Shown: positions 23,466-31,147 of the stretch, in pieces | How the letters are laid out: the number at the start of each line of letters is the position of its first letter | How positions within the stretch are numbered: the stretch's first letter is position 1 | NCBI GenBank assembly: GCA_937996755.1 | Contig: CALKUS010000099.1 | Span: 1-48,101 of the forward strand | DNA: 48,101 nt | Reading direction: 5' to 3' | From: an uncultured Pseudomonadota bacterium | Lineage (GTDB): Bacteria; Pseudomonadota; Gammaproteobacteria; Xanthomonadales; Ahniellaceae | Translations under genes and position numbers: made by a program | The notes under the pieces: model-generated | Told to the model about the DNA's origin: nothing | Databases searched by the model: none | The model's input: only the letters and a program-made list of their open reading frames with translations

Positions 23466-25799
23466 ATGAGAGATCTGAACCATCTGATAGCAGCGGACAT
23501 CAACGCGAAGCCTGCGCAGGTCGAGGCCGCCGTCGCGCTGCTGGATTCCGGCGCGACGGTTCCATTCATCGCGCGCTATCGCAAGGAGGCCACCGGCGGC
23601 CTCGACGATACGCAGCTGCGCCTGCTCGACGAGCGCCTGCGTTATCTGCGCGAGCTCGAGGAGCGGCGCGAGGCCGTGCTCGCGTCGATCGCGGAGCAGG
23701 GCAAGCTGGAGCCCGCGCTCGAAGCGGAGATCCGCGCCGCCGACACCAAGGCGCGCCTCGAGGACCTCTATCTCCCGTACAAGCCGAAGCGCCGAACGAA
23801 GGCGCAGATCGCGCGCGAAGCCGGGCTCGAACCGCTCGCCGACGCGCTGCTCGCCGACCCCACGCTCGTGCCCGATACCACCGCCGTCGCGTACGTGGAC
23901 GCCGCGAAGGGCGTCGCCGATGCGAAGGCCGCGCTGGACGGCGCGCGCGCGATACTGATGGAACGCTTCGCGGAAGATCCCGCGCTCGTCGGCGAGCTGC
24001 GCGACTGGCTGGCCACGAACGGCCGCGTCCGCGCGAAGGTCGTCGCAGGCAAGCAATCGGAAGGCGCGAAATTCTCCGACTATTTCGACCACGCCGAGCC
24101 GCTGCGCGGGATTCCGTCGCATCGCCTGCTCGCGCTGTTCCGCGCGCGCAACGAGGGCGTGCTCGAGCTCGAGCTGCTGCCCGTGACGGGAACGAAGGGC
24201 GTGGACGAGGCGGCCGAGGTCGCCGCCGGCCAGGCGTACGCCGAAGGACGCGTCGCGCTGCGCGCCGGCGTCGCCGAGCGCGGGCGCGCCGCCGATGCGT
24301 GGCTCATCGAGACCTGTCGCCTCGCGTGGCGCGCGAAGCTGCACCTGCACCTCGCACTCGACCTGTTCGGCTCGGCGCGCGAAGTGGCCGAGAACGAGGC
24401 GATCCGGGTGTTCGGCGACAACCTGAAGGACCTGATGCTCGCGGCGCCGGCCGGCCCGAAGGCCGTGATGGGCCTCGACCCGGGCCTGCGCACCGGCGTG
24501 AAGGTGGCCGTGGTCGACGCGACGGGCAAGCTGGTCGCCACGGAGACGATCTACCCCCACGCGCCGCGCAACGACTGGACCGGCTCGCTCGCGCAGCTCG
24601 GCCAGCTCTGCGCGAAGCACGGCGTGAAGCTGATCGCGATCGGCAACGGCACGGCATCGCGCGAAACCGACAAACTCGCGGGTGAGCTCGTGAAGCGGCT
24701 GCCGCAGCTCGGCCTCGCGAAGGTGGTGGTGAGCGAAGCGGGCGCGTCGGTGTATTCGGCATCCGAGCTCGCGGCGAAGGAATTCCCCACGCTCGACGTT
24801 TCCCTGCGCGGCGCCGTATCGATCGCGCGTCGCCTGCAGGACCCGCTCGCCGAGCTCGTGAAGATCGAACCGAAGGCGATCGGCGTCGGCCAGTACCAGC
24901 ACGACGTGAACCAGGTGAAGCTCGCACGCGCGCTCGACGCACGCGTCGAGGATTGCGTGAACGCGGTCGGCGTCGACCTCAACACGGCGTCCGCGCCGTT
25001 GCTCGCGCGCGTCGCGGGCCTCTCGGCGACGGTCGCCGAGAACATCGTGAAGCATCGCGATGCGCACGGACCCTTCAGGTCGCGTCGTGGCCTTCGCGAC
25101 GTGCCGCGCCTCGGCGACAAGGCATTCGAGCAGGCGGCCGGGTTCCTGCGCATCCCGCACGGCGACGATCCGCTGGACGCGTCGGCCGTGCATCCCGAGG
25201 CGTACCCGGTGGTCGAGAAGATCCGCGCGCAGACCGGGCGCTCGGTGCGCGAGCTGATCGGCGACGGCGCCACGTTGCGCACGCTCGACGCGGCGAAGTT
25301 CGTCGACGAGCGCTTCGGCCTGCCCACCGTGCGCGACATCCTGCGCGAGCTCGAGAAGCCGGGCCGCGACCCGCGACCGGAGTTCGTCGCGCCGTCGTTC
25401 GCGGAAGGCGTGGAGTCGCTGTCCGACCTGAAGCCCGGCATGGTGCTCGAAGGCCGCGTCACGAACGTTGCCGCGTTCGGCGCGTTCGTGGACATCGGCG
25501 TGCACCAGGACGGCCTCGTGCACGTTTCCGCGCTCTCGTCGAAGTTCGTGAAGGACCCGCGCGAAGTCGTGAAGGCCGGCGACGTGGTGAAAGTGAAGGT
25601 GCTCGACGTCGACCTGCCGCGCCAGCGCATCGGGCTCACCATGCGGCTCGACGACACGCCCGGCGAGTCGCGTGGCAGCCGCGAGGCGCGGCCGTCGCCA
25701 CGCGATGCGCGCACGGCGCAGCGCCACGAGCCGCGTAATGCGCCACCGCCCGCGAACAACGCGTTCGCCGCCGCGTTCGCGAAGGCGCGCAAGCCGTGA
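23466..25799 (+). CDS. tex: RNA-binding transcriptional accessory protein Tex
   Basis: A 777-residue cytoplasmic Tex/Spt6-like nucleic-acid-binding protein affecting transcription and expression of many genes. It has the N-terminal helical domain (MRDLNHLIAADI, ATVPFIARYRKEATGGLDDTQLR), a YqgF/RNase H-like domain near 320-450 (VMGLDPGLRTGVKVAVVD), helix-hairpin-helix motifs near 490-570 (VGVDLNTASAPLLARVAGLS), and a C-terminal S1 domain near 655-725 (GMVLEGRVTNVAAFGAFVDIGVHQDGL). The tail is Arg/Ala/Pro-rich. Its stop TGA overlaps the GTG start of the next gene. Confidence 0.96.
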   Translation: MRDLNHLIAADINAKPAQVEAAVALLDSGATVPFIARYRKEATGGLDDTQLRLLDERLRYLRELEERREAVLASIAEQGKLEPALEAEIRAADTKARLEDLYLPYKPKRRTKAQIAREAGLEPLADALLADPTLVPDTTAVAYVDAAKGVADAKAALDGARAILMERFAEDPALVGELRDWLATNGRVRAKVVAGKQSEGAKFSDYFDHAEPLRGIPSHRLLALFRARNEGVLELELLPVTGTKGVDEAAEVAAGQAYAEGRVALRAGVAERGRAADAWLIETCRLAWRAKLHLHLALDLFGSAREVAENEAIRVFGDNLKDLMLAAPAGPKAVMGLDPGLRTGVKVAVVDATGKLVATETIYPHAPRNDWTGSLAQLGQLCAKHGVKLIAIGNGTASRETDKLAGELVKRLPQLGLAKVVVSEAGASVYSASELAAKEFPTLDVSLRGAVSIARRLQDPLAELVKIEPKAIGVGQYQHDVNQVKLARALDARVEDCVNAVGVDLNTASAPLLARVAGLSATVAENIVKHRDAHGPFRSRRGLRDVPRLGDKAFEQAAGFLRIPHGDDPLDASAVHPEAYPVVEKIRAQTGRSVRELIGDGATLRTLDAAKFVDERFGLPTVRDILRELEKPGRDPRPEFVAPSFAEGVESLSDLKPGMVLEGRVTNVAAFGAFVDIGVHQDGLVHVSALSSKFVKDPREVVKAGDVVKVKVLDVDLPRQRIGLTMRLDDTPGESRGSREARPSPRDARTAQRHEPRNAPPPANNAFAAAFAKARKP

Positions 25800-26977
25800 A
25801 GCCGTTCGCCGCGCTGGTGCTGGTGCTGGCCAGCGGCGCAGCGAGCGCGGCGCTCGACGTGGAACCCTGGCAACCGGCGGCGCAGGCGCCGGCGTCGCAG
25901 CCGAACGTCGCGGCCGGCGCGGACGGCGCGCTGCACGTGACCTGGATCGAGCGCGACGGCAATCAGCACGTGCTGCGCCATGCGACGAGCGACGGCGAGT
26001 CGTTCGGCGGCACGCGCACGATCGCGTCGGGCAACGACTGGTTCGTGAACTGGGCCGACTTCCCGGCGCTCGCGGCGACGAACGACGGGCTGTTCGCGTT
26101 CTGGCTCGCGCGCCAGGGCGAGGGCACGTATGCGTACGGCCTGCGTGTCGCGCATTCCGCCGACGGCAAGCATTGGTCCGACGCGATCGTGCCGCACGAC
26201 GATTCCGCGACCGAGCACGGCTTCGCCGCGTTCTGGCCGGAAGCGCCCGGCGTCGGCATCGCGTGGCTCGATGGCCGTGCGACGGGCGGCGGCGAGGGCC
26301 ACGACCACCACGGCGCGATGCAATTGCGCAGCGCGCACCTCGACGCGGAGTTCGCCGTATCCGGCGAAACCGCGCTGGACGTGCGCACGTGCGACTGCTG
26401 CCAGGTGGACGCGGCCGTCGCGAAGCGCGGACCGGTGCTCGTCTATCGCGACCGCGACGAGCGCGAGGTTCGCGACATCAGCGTCGCGCGCCGCATCGGC
26501 GACGAATGGCAGGCGCCGGTGCGGGTGTTCGCGGACGACTGGGTGATGCCGGCCTGTCCCGTGAACGGCCCGGCCATCGCGGCACGCGGCGACGACGTCT
26601 ACGTCGCCTGGTACACGGGCGCCGGCGACGTGCCGCGCGTGCGCCTCGCGCGCTCGCGCGACGGTGGCGCCACGTTCGAGCCGCCGATCGACCTGGCCGA
26701 GGGCAATGCGCTCGGGCGCGTCGACGTCGCGGTCGCGGCGGACGGCAACGTATGGGCCACGTGGCTCACGCAGGACGAGCAGGTGCAGCGCTTGATGATC
26801 GGTCGTTGGGACGCCGCGCTCGCGCGCGGCAAGGGCCGGGTCGTGACGGAGTTGCCGCGTGGCCGCTCGACGGGATTCCCGCGCATGGTCGTGCGCGACG
26901 GCGCCGCCTACGTCGTCTGGACCGGGTCGCGCGACGGCAGGCCGACGATCGCCGGCGCGCGCGTGATCGCGCGCTAG
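25796..26977 (+). CDS. exported BNR/sialidase-type beta-propeller protein
   Basis: A 393-residue protein with a signal peptide (KPFAALVLVLASGAASAAL). The rest consists of beta-propeller repeats of the sialidase/BNR type, with Asp-box-like turns such as SRDGGATFEPP near 285 and HSADGKHWSD near 120. A Cys cluster TCDCCQ (Cys199, Cys201, Cys202) lies in the middle and recurs, from memory, in unclassified exo-sialidase-like proteins. The catalytic Arg triad and Tyr/Glu of true sialidases are not evident, so sugar cleavage is not assumed. It starts at GTG overlapping the tex stop (GTGA). The final TAG overlaps the candidate -10 of moxR. Confidence 0.8.
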   Translation: MKPFAALVLVLASGAASAALDVEPWQPAAQAPASQPNVAAGADGALHVTWIERDGNQHVLRHATSDGESFGGTRTIASGNDWFVNWADFPALAATNDGLFAFWLARQGEGTYAYGLRVAHSADGKHWSDAIVPHDDSATEHGFAAFWPEAPGVGIAWLDGRATGGGEGHDHHGAMQLRSAHLDAEFAVSGETALDVRTCDCCQVDAAVAKRGPVLVYRDRDEREVRDISVARRIGDEWQAPVRVFADDWVMPACPVNGPAIAARGDDVYVAWYTGAGDVPRVRLARSRDGGATFEPPIDLAEGNALGRVDVAVAADGNVWATWLTQDEQVQRLMIGRWDAALARGKGRVVTELPRGRSTGFPRMVVRDGAAYVVWTGSRDGRPTIAGARVIAR

Positions 26978-26980
26978 AAT
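26975..26980 (+). promoter_or_regulatory. candidate -10 element of the MoxR gene
   Basis: TAGAAT followed by CGATCC, with the ATG 6 nt after the hexamer. Its TAG is also the stop codon of the preceding gene. The spacing implies transcription starting at the ATG (a leaderless mRNA). Confidence 0.5.
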
Positions 26981-26986
26981 CGATCC

Positions 26987-27832
26987 ATGAGATTCGAAGG
27001 TACCGACCACTACGTCGTCACCGACGACCTGAAGCTCGCGGTGAATGCCGCGATCACGCTCGAGCGGCCGCTGCTGATCAAGGGCGAGCCGGGCACGGGC
27101 AAGACGCTGCTCGCCATCGAGGTGGCGCGCGCGCTCGACGCGCCGCTGCTCGAGTGGCACGTCAAGTCGACGACGAAGGCGCAGCACGGCCTGTACGAAT
27201 ACGACGCCGTGAGCCGCCTGCGCGATTCGCAGCTCGGCGACGCGCGCGTGGCCGACATCGCGAACTACATCGTGCCCGGCCGCGTCTGGGAGGCGTTCGC
27301 GAGCGAGCGCCGCGCCGTGCTGTTGATCGACGAGATCGACAAGGCCGACATCGAGTTCCCGAACGACCTGCTGCGCGAGCTCGACCGCATGGATTTCCAC
27401 GTGCACGAGACGCGGCAGACGATCACGGCGAAGCACCGCCCGATCGTCATCATCACGTCGAACAACGAGAAGGAGCTGCCGGACGCGTTCCTGCGCCGCT
27501 GCTTCTTCCACTACATCCGGTTCCCGGACGCCGAGACGATGCAGCGCATCGTCGACGTGCATTACCCCGGGATCAAGCGCGAGCTGCTGCACGAAGCGCT
27601 CGTGGCGTTCTTCGCGCTGCGCGAGGCGCCGGGCCTGAAGAAGAAGCCGACCACGTCGGAGCTGCTCGACTGGCTCAAGCTGCTGCTCGCGGAGGACATC
27701 CCCATCGAGGTGCTGCGCGAGAAGAACCAGCGCAAGGTGATCCCGCCGCTGTACGGCGCGCTGCTCAAGAACGAGGCCGACGTGCAGCTGTTCGAGAAGC
27801 TCGCGTTCCTCGCGCGCCGCAGCGGCGCCTGA
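26987..27832 (+). CDS. MoxR-family AAA+ ATPase
   Basis: A 281-residue AAA+ chaperone of the MoxR type, working with VWA proteins in metal-centre insertion or complex assembly. Walker A is GEPGTGKT (33-40), Walker B is VLLIDEIDK (Asp115-Glu116), sensor 1 is IIITSNNEKELPDAF, and the arginine-finger region is LRRCFFHYIRFPD. The lid helices follow. The matching VWA (CoxE-like) gene lies on the same strand 1.07 kb further on, with a lipoprotein gene in the opposite direction between them. Translation probably starts leaderless, as no Shine-Dalgarno sequence precedes the ATG. Confidence 0.93.
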   Translation: MRFEGTDHYVVTDDLKLAVNAAITLERPLLIKGEPGTGKTLLAIEVARALDAPLLEWHVKSTTKAQHGLYEYDAVSRLRDSQLGDARVADIANYIVPGRVWEAFASERRAVLLIDEIDKADIEFPNDLLRELDRMDFHVHETRQTITAKHRPIVIITSNNEKELPDAFLRRCFFHYIRFPDAETMQRIVDVHYPGIKRELLHEALVAFFALREAPGLKKKPTTSELLDWLKLLLAEDIPIEVLREKNQRKVIPPLYGALLKNEADVQLFEKLAFLARRSGA

Positions 27833-27837
27833 AACGA

Positions 27838-27862
27838 AAACGCCCGGGCGAGCCGGGCGTTT
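27838..27862. terminator. bidirectional terminator hairpin after MoxR
   Basis: AAACGCCCGG and CCGGGCGTTT form a 10-bp stem with loop GCGAG. The ends are T/A-rich (TTT after the plus-strand stem; AAACGAAAA before it), so it can serve the converging MoxR and YbaY-like genes. Confidence 0.8.
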
Positions 27863-27885
27863 CGCTCATTCGGTGGTCGCCGCGC

Positions 27886-28746
27886 TCAATGCGCCGCGAC
27901 GATCTCCGCCGCTTCGACCGCCTCGCGCTTCAGCGCGTCGGCCTGCTTGCCCGCGGACTCGTCGAGCTGGCCGTTCTTCTCGGCGACCACGACCTTGCCT
28001 TCGGCGTCCCAGCCGATCTTCACCTCGGCGCCGCCCGCGTCGCTGATCGCGACCCACGGCTTGCCGTCCTTGTAGGCGAACTTGCGCGTCGAACGGTTGT
28101 TGCCGTCCGCGTCCGTCACGGTCTCGCGCACCATGCGCACGCCGGACTCGTCCACGAAGGCATCCCAGCCGATCGCCGCCGTCTCCTTGCCTTCCGGGCC
28201 GATCACGCGGTTGCCGGTCTTGCGCGTCAGGCCGCCGAGGCGCGACTCGAAATCCGCATACTCCTTGTTGAGCTCGGCCACCGGATCCTTCGGCGCCGCC
28301 GCGGTCATGGCCTGCGCGAGCATCACGTCCACGTTCTTCGGCTTGCCATTCGTGAGCACGCCCGGGTGGCCGGTGGAGACGAACAGCACCTGGCCGTTCT
28401 CCATCACGCTGACGTCGAGCGCGTACGAGCGGATGCTGTTCACGTCGGCCGAGTTGTACGGCAGCGAGAACTGCGCCGGGATCGCGGTGATCGGCGTGGA
28501 ATTCTGCGTGACCACCATCGGGTCGCCTTCGGCGCGCGTCACGTCGAGCAGGCGGACGTTGAGCACGGCGTTGCCCGCGAGCTGGCGCGGCGCATCGGCC
28601 AGCACCATGCCGGTCACCACGGGACCATCGCTCTGCGCGGCCTGCGCGGCCGGCGTAGCGGCGGCGTTCTGCCCTGCCGGCTGTTCCGTCTTGCCGCATG
28701 CAGCGAGCAATGCCACCGAAACGAGGGAAACGGAGAGGAAACGCAT
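27886..28746 (-). CDS. YbaY-domain lipoprotein
   Basis: A 286-residue lipoprotein. Signal MRFLSVSLVSVALLAA is followed by lipid-modified Cys17 (LLAAC). Residues about 40-140 resemble the YbaY domain (GNAVLNVRLLDVTRAEGD, FSLPYNSADVNSIRSYALDVSV, LFVSTGHPGVLTNG), a small beta-sandwich of unknown role. The C-terminal third is a different beta-rich region (NRSTRKFAYKDGKPWVAIS) ending in a charged helix. The start has AGGAG 7 nt upstream; longer frames do not. It lies between, and opposes, the MoxR and VWA genes, so it may take part in the same envelope process, but this is inference. Confidence 0.82.
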   Translation of the reverse strand: MRFLSVSLVSVALLAACGKTEQPAGQNAAATPAAQAAQSDGPVVTGMVLADAPRQLAGNAVLNVRLLDVTRAEGDPMVVTQNSTPITAIPAQFSLPYNSADVNSIRSYALDVSVMENGQVLFVSTGHPGVLTNGKPKNVDVMLAQAMTAAAPKDPVAELNKEYADFESRLGGLTRKTGNRVIGPEGKETAAIGWDAFVDESGVRMVRETVTDADGNNRSTRKFAYKDGKPWVAISDAGGAEVKIGWDAEGKVVVAEKNGQLDESAGKQADALKREAVEAAEIVAAH

Positions 28747-28780
28747 GGCGCTGCTCCTGCAAGGCTGATCGACGAATACC

Positions 28781-28790
28781 TTCGTACGAA
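28781..28790. promoter_or_regulatory. TTCGTACGAA palindrome in the divergent promoter region
   Basis: A perfect 10-bp palindrome inside a longer imperfect one (CGAATACC ... ACGTAGG), 35 bp upstream of the lipoprotein ATG and 110 bp upstream of the VWA gene. It is a possible operator. Confidence 0.3.
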
Positions 28791-28900
28791 ACGTAGGATA
28801 CGCCAGGCTGCGTGGTTTCGCACGCCGTGCGCCGCGTGATCGCGGGCGCCGGGGCGCGGCACAATAGCGCAGACGCGGCCGCAACGCACGCTGGCGGGAC

Positions 28901-30079
28901 ATGTTGATACGCTTCTTCCTCGCATTGAAAGCCGCTGGCCTGCCGGTCAGCGTGCGCGAGTTCCTCACGCTGATCGGCGCGCTCGCCGCAGGCGTCGCGG
29001 CGCCGACGCTCGAGGAATTCCACGCGCTCGCGCGCGCGTGCCTGGTCAAGGACGAATCGCGCTTCGATCTTTACGACAGGACCTTCGCGCGTTACCTCGA
29101 CGGCGTGGACACCGCGATCGGCGCGGAAGCGGGTGCAATCCCGCAAGAATGGCTACGCGCGCAGGCCGAGCTCGCGCTGAGCGACGAGGAGAAGGCACGC
29201 CTCGCGTCGCTCGGCAGCTGGGACGAGATCATGCGCACGCTCGCGGAGCGCCTCAGGGAGCAGCGCGCCCGCCACGAAGGCGGTTCGCGCTGGATCGGCA
29301 CGGGCGGCACCTCGCCGTTCGGCAACGCAGGCTTCAATCCCGAGGGCGTGCGCATCGGCGGCCGAGGGCGCGAGCGCAGCGCGATCAAGGTGTGGGACCG
29401 GCGCGACTACCGCGACCTCGACGACTCGCTCGAGATCGGCACGCGCAATATCGCGCTCGCGCTGCGCAAGCTGCGCCGCTTCGCACGCGAAGGCGCGGCC
29501 GAGGAGCTCGACCTCGACGGCACGGTGCAGGGCACGGCGCGCAACGCCGGCCTGCTCGACCTGAAGTTCCAGCCCGAGCGCCACAACGCGGTGAAGGTGC
29601 TGCTGTTCCTCGACATCGGCGGCTCGATGGACGAGCACGTGCGCCTGTGCGAGGAGCTGTTCTCGGCAGCACGCGCGGAGTTCAAGCACCTCGAGCACTT
29701 CTACTTCCACAACTGCCTCTACGAGCGCGTGTGGCGCGACAACGCGCGGCGCTGGGAGCAGTGGACCGCGACGGTCGACGTGATGCACAAGTACGCGGCC
29801 GACTACCGCCTGATCTTCGTGGGCGACGCCAGCATGAGCCCGCACGAGATCCTGCGCGAGGGCGGCAGCATCGAGCACTGGAACGAGGAATCGGGCGCCA
29901 CCTGGATGAAGCGCATGCTCGGCGTCTACTCGCGCGCCGTGTGGCTGAACCCGGTCGCGGAATCCAGCTGGGGCTATACGCCGTCGATCGGCGTGCTGCG
30001 CGAGCTCATGGGCGAGCGCATGTTCCCGATGACGCTCGAGGGCCTGGCGCGCGCGATCGAGCGATTGAAGCGCGCCTGA
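28901..30079 (+). CDS. VWA domain protein (CoxE-like), MoxR partner
   Basis: A 392-residue cytoplasmic VWA protein of the CoxE type. The N-terminal helical part (MLIRFFLALKAAGLPVSVREFLTLIGAL) is typical. The VWA domain begins near residue 230 with LLFLDIGGSMDEH. The metal-binding DxSxS is DIGGS (Asp238, Ser242), the Gly-containing variant common in this family, and a second acidic residue follows in GDASMSP. Such proteins are client adaptors of MoxR ATPases. The conserved AVWLNP and end EGLARAIERLKRA support full length. CACAAT upstream (28861) is a possible -10. Confidence 0.9.
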   Translation: MLIRFFLALKAAGLPVSVREFLTLIGALAAGVAAPTLEEFHALARACLVKDESRFDLYDRTFARYLDGVDTAIGAEAGAIPQEWLRAQAELALSDEEKARLASLGSWDEIMRTLAERLREQRARHEGGSRWIGTGGTSPFGNAGFNPEGVRIGGRGRERSAIKVWDRRDYRDLDDSLEIGTRNIALALRKLRRFAREGAAEELDLDGTVQGTARNAGLLDLKFQPERHNAVKVLLFLDIGGSMDEHVRLCEELFSAARAEFKHLEHFYFHNCLYERVWRDNARRWEQWTATVDVMHKYAADYRLIFVGDASMSPHEILREGGSIEHWNEESGATWMKRMLGVYSRAVWLNPVAESSWGYTPSIGVLRELMGERMFPMTLEGLARAIERLKRA

Positions 30080-30086
30080 TCGCCGC

Positions 30087-31040
30087 TCAGGAGCGGCGGC
30101 GCGCTGCTTCCGTGTCGGGGCCGATGGTCTGCGCCGAGCAGACGCGGTTGCGTCCCGACGCTTTCGCGCGGAACAGCTGCAGGTCCGCTTCCTTCATGAG
30201 CAGCGCCGCCTCGCCCATCTCCGGATGCCACTCGGCGACGCCGATGCTGGCCGTGACGCGCTGCTGCGCGCCGGCCACCTCGCAACGCAGGTCGCCGATC
30301 TTCTTGCGCAGCGCTTCCGCGTGGAGCATCGCCTGCGCCAGCGTCGCATCGGGCATCACGATCGCGAACTCCTCGCCGCCCAGCCGGCCCGCGAGGTCGC
30401 CCGGGCGCATGCCGCCGCGCAATGCCTCCGCGACGCCGCGCAATACCTCGTCGCCGGCGCTGTGGCCGAGGCGGTCGTTGATCGCCTTGAAGTGGTCGAG
30501 GTCGACGAACAGCAGCGACAGCGCCGCGCCGGTTTCCTCCGAGCGCTGCACGGCGGCCTCGAGGAACTCGCGGAACTTGCGGCGGTTGTAGAGCTGGGTC
30601 AGCGAATCGACCGTCGCGAGCTCGTACAGCGCCTCGTGGTACTTCGCCTCGAGCGAGCCGCGCAGCACGAACTTCAGCACGGTGTCGCCCACGGCGAGGT
30701 GGTCGCCGTCGGCGAGCCGCGCCTGGTCGACCGGCCGGCGGTTGATGAAGGTCTGGTTGGTCGAGCCGAGGTCGCGCACGTGGAACTCGCCGTCCTCGTG
30801 CCACACCTTGCAGTGCAGCCGCGACACGCTCTTGTGCTCGATCTGGAAGTCGCAATTCGGTGCGCGGCCGATCACGACCGGCACGTCGTGCAGGTCGATG
30901 CACTGGCCCAGGCGCTCGCCGTTGATGACGACGAGGCACGCGCCACGGGACGGCGGCGCCGTGCCGCGCGGCAGCGCGGTGCGTTGCGTGGTGTTGGAAT
31001 CGACCGGCTTCTTCGACACGGCGTGCGCACTATAAGGCAC
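30087..31040 (-). CDS. FHA-GGDEF diguanylate cyclase
   Basis: A 317-residue cytoplasmic protein. Residues about 40-115 form an FHA phosphothreonine-binding domain (VVIGRAPNCDFQI, SVSRLHCKVW, LGSTNQTFIN). Residues about 140-305 form a GGDEF domain (SLTQLYNRRKF, DLDHFKAINDRLGHSAGDEVL) with an intact active site GGEEF (221-225) and an inhibitory I-site RPGD (212-215) five residues upstream. It should make c-di-GMP from GTP with product inhibition, controlled by phosphorylated partners of the FHA domain. The GTG at 31040 is a tentative start; GTG at 31019 is an alternative, since TATAGT between them could be a -10. It is divergent from the large propeller gene. Confidence 0.92.
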   Translation of the reverse strand: MPYSAHAVSKKPVDSNTTQRTALPRGTAPPSRGACLVVINGERLGQCIDLHDVPVVIGRAPNCDFQIEHKSVSRLHCKVWHEDGEFHVRDLGSTNQTFINRRPVDQARLADGDHLAVGDTVLKFVLRGSLEAKYHEALYELATVDSLTQLYNRRKFREFLEAAVQRSEETGAALSLLFVDLDHFKAINDRLGHSAGDEVLRGVAEALRGGMRPGDLAGRLGGEEFAIVMPDATLAQAMLHAEALRKKIGDLRCEVAGAQQRVTASIGVAEWHPEMGEAALLMKEADLQLFRAKASGRNRVCSAQTIGPDTEAARRRS

Positions 31041-31113
31041 GTTCCCTGCGAAAGCCGTGCGACGGCTCCGCCTTCGTGACCGCCGGGCGTGGCGAGCAGC
31101 CCGCCCACGGGCG

Positions 31114-31119
31114 TATAAC
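31114..31119 (+). promoter_or_regulatory. candidate -10 element of the VPS10/BNR gene
   Basis: TATAAC, 28 bp before the ATG at 31148. It is followed by CG as in other candidates here. The -35 is not clear. Confidence 0.35.
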
Positions 31120-31147
31120 CGACCGTCCCCCGACGGAAAGCCCCGCC

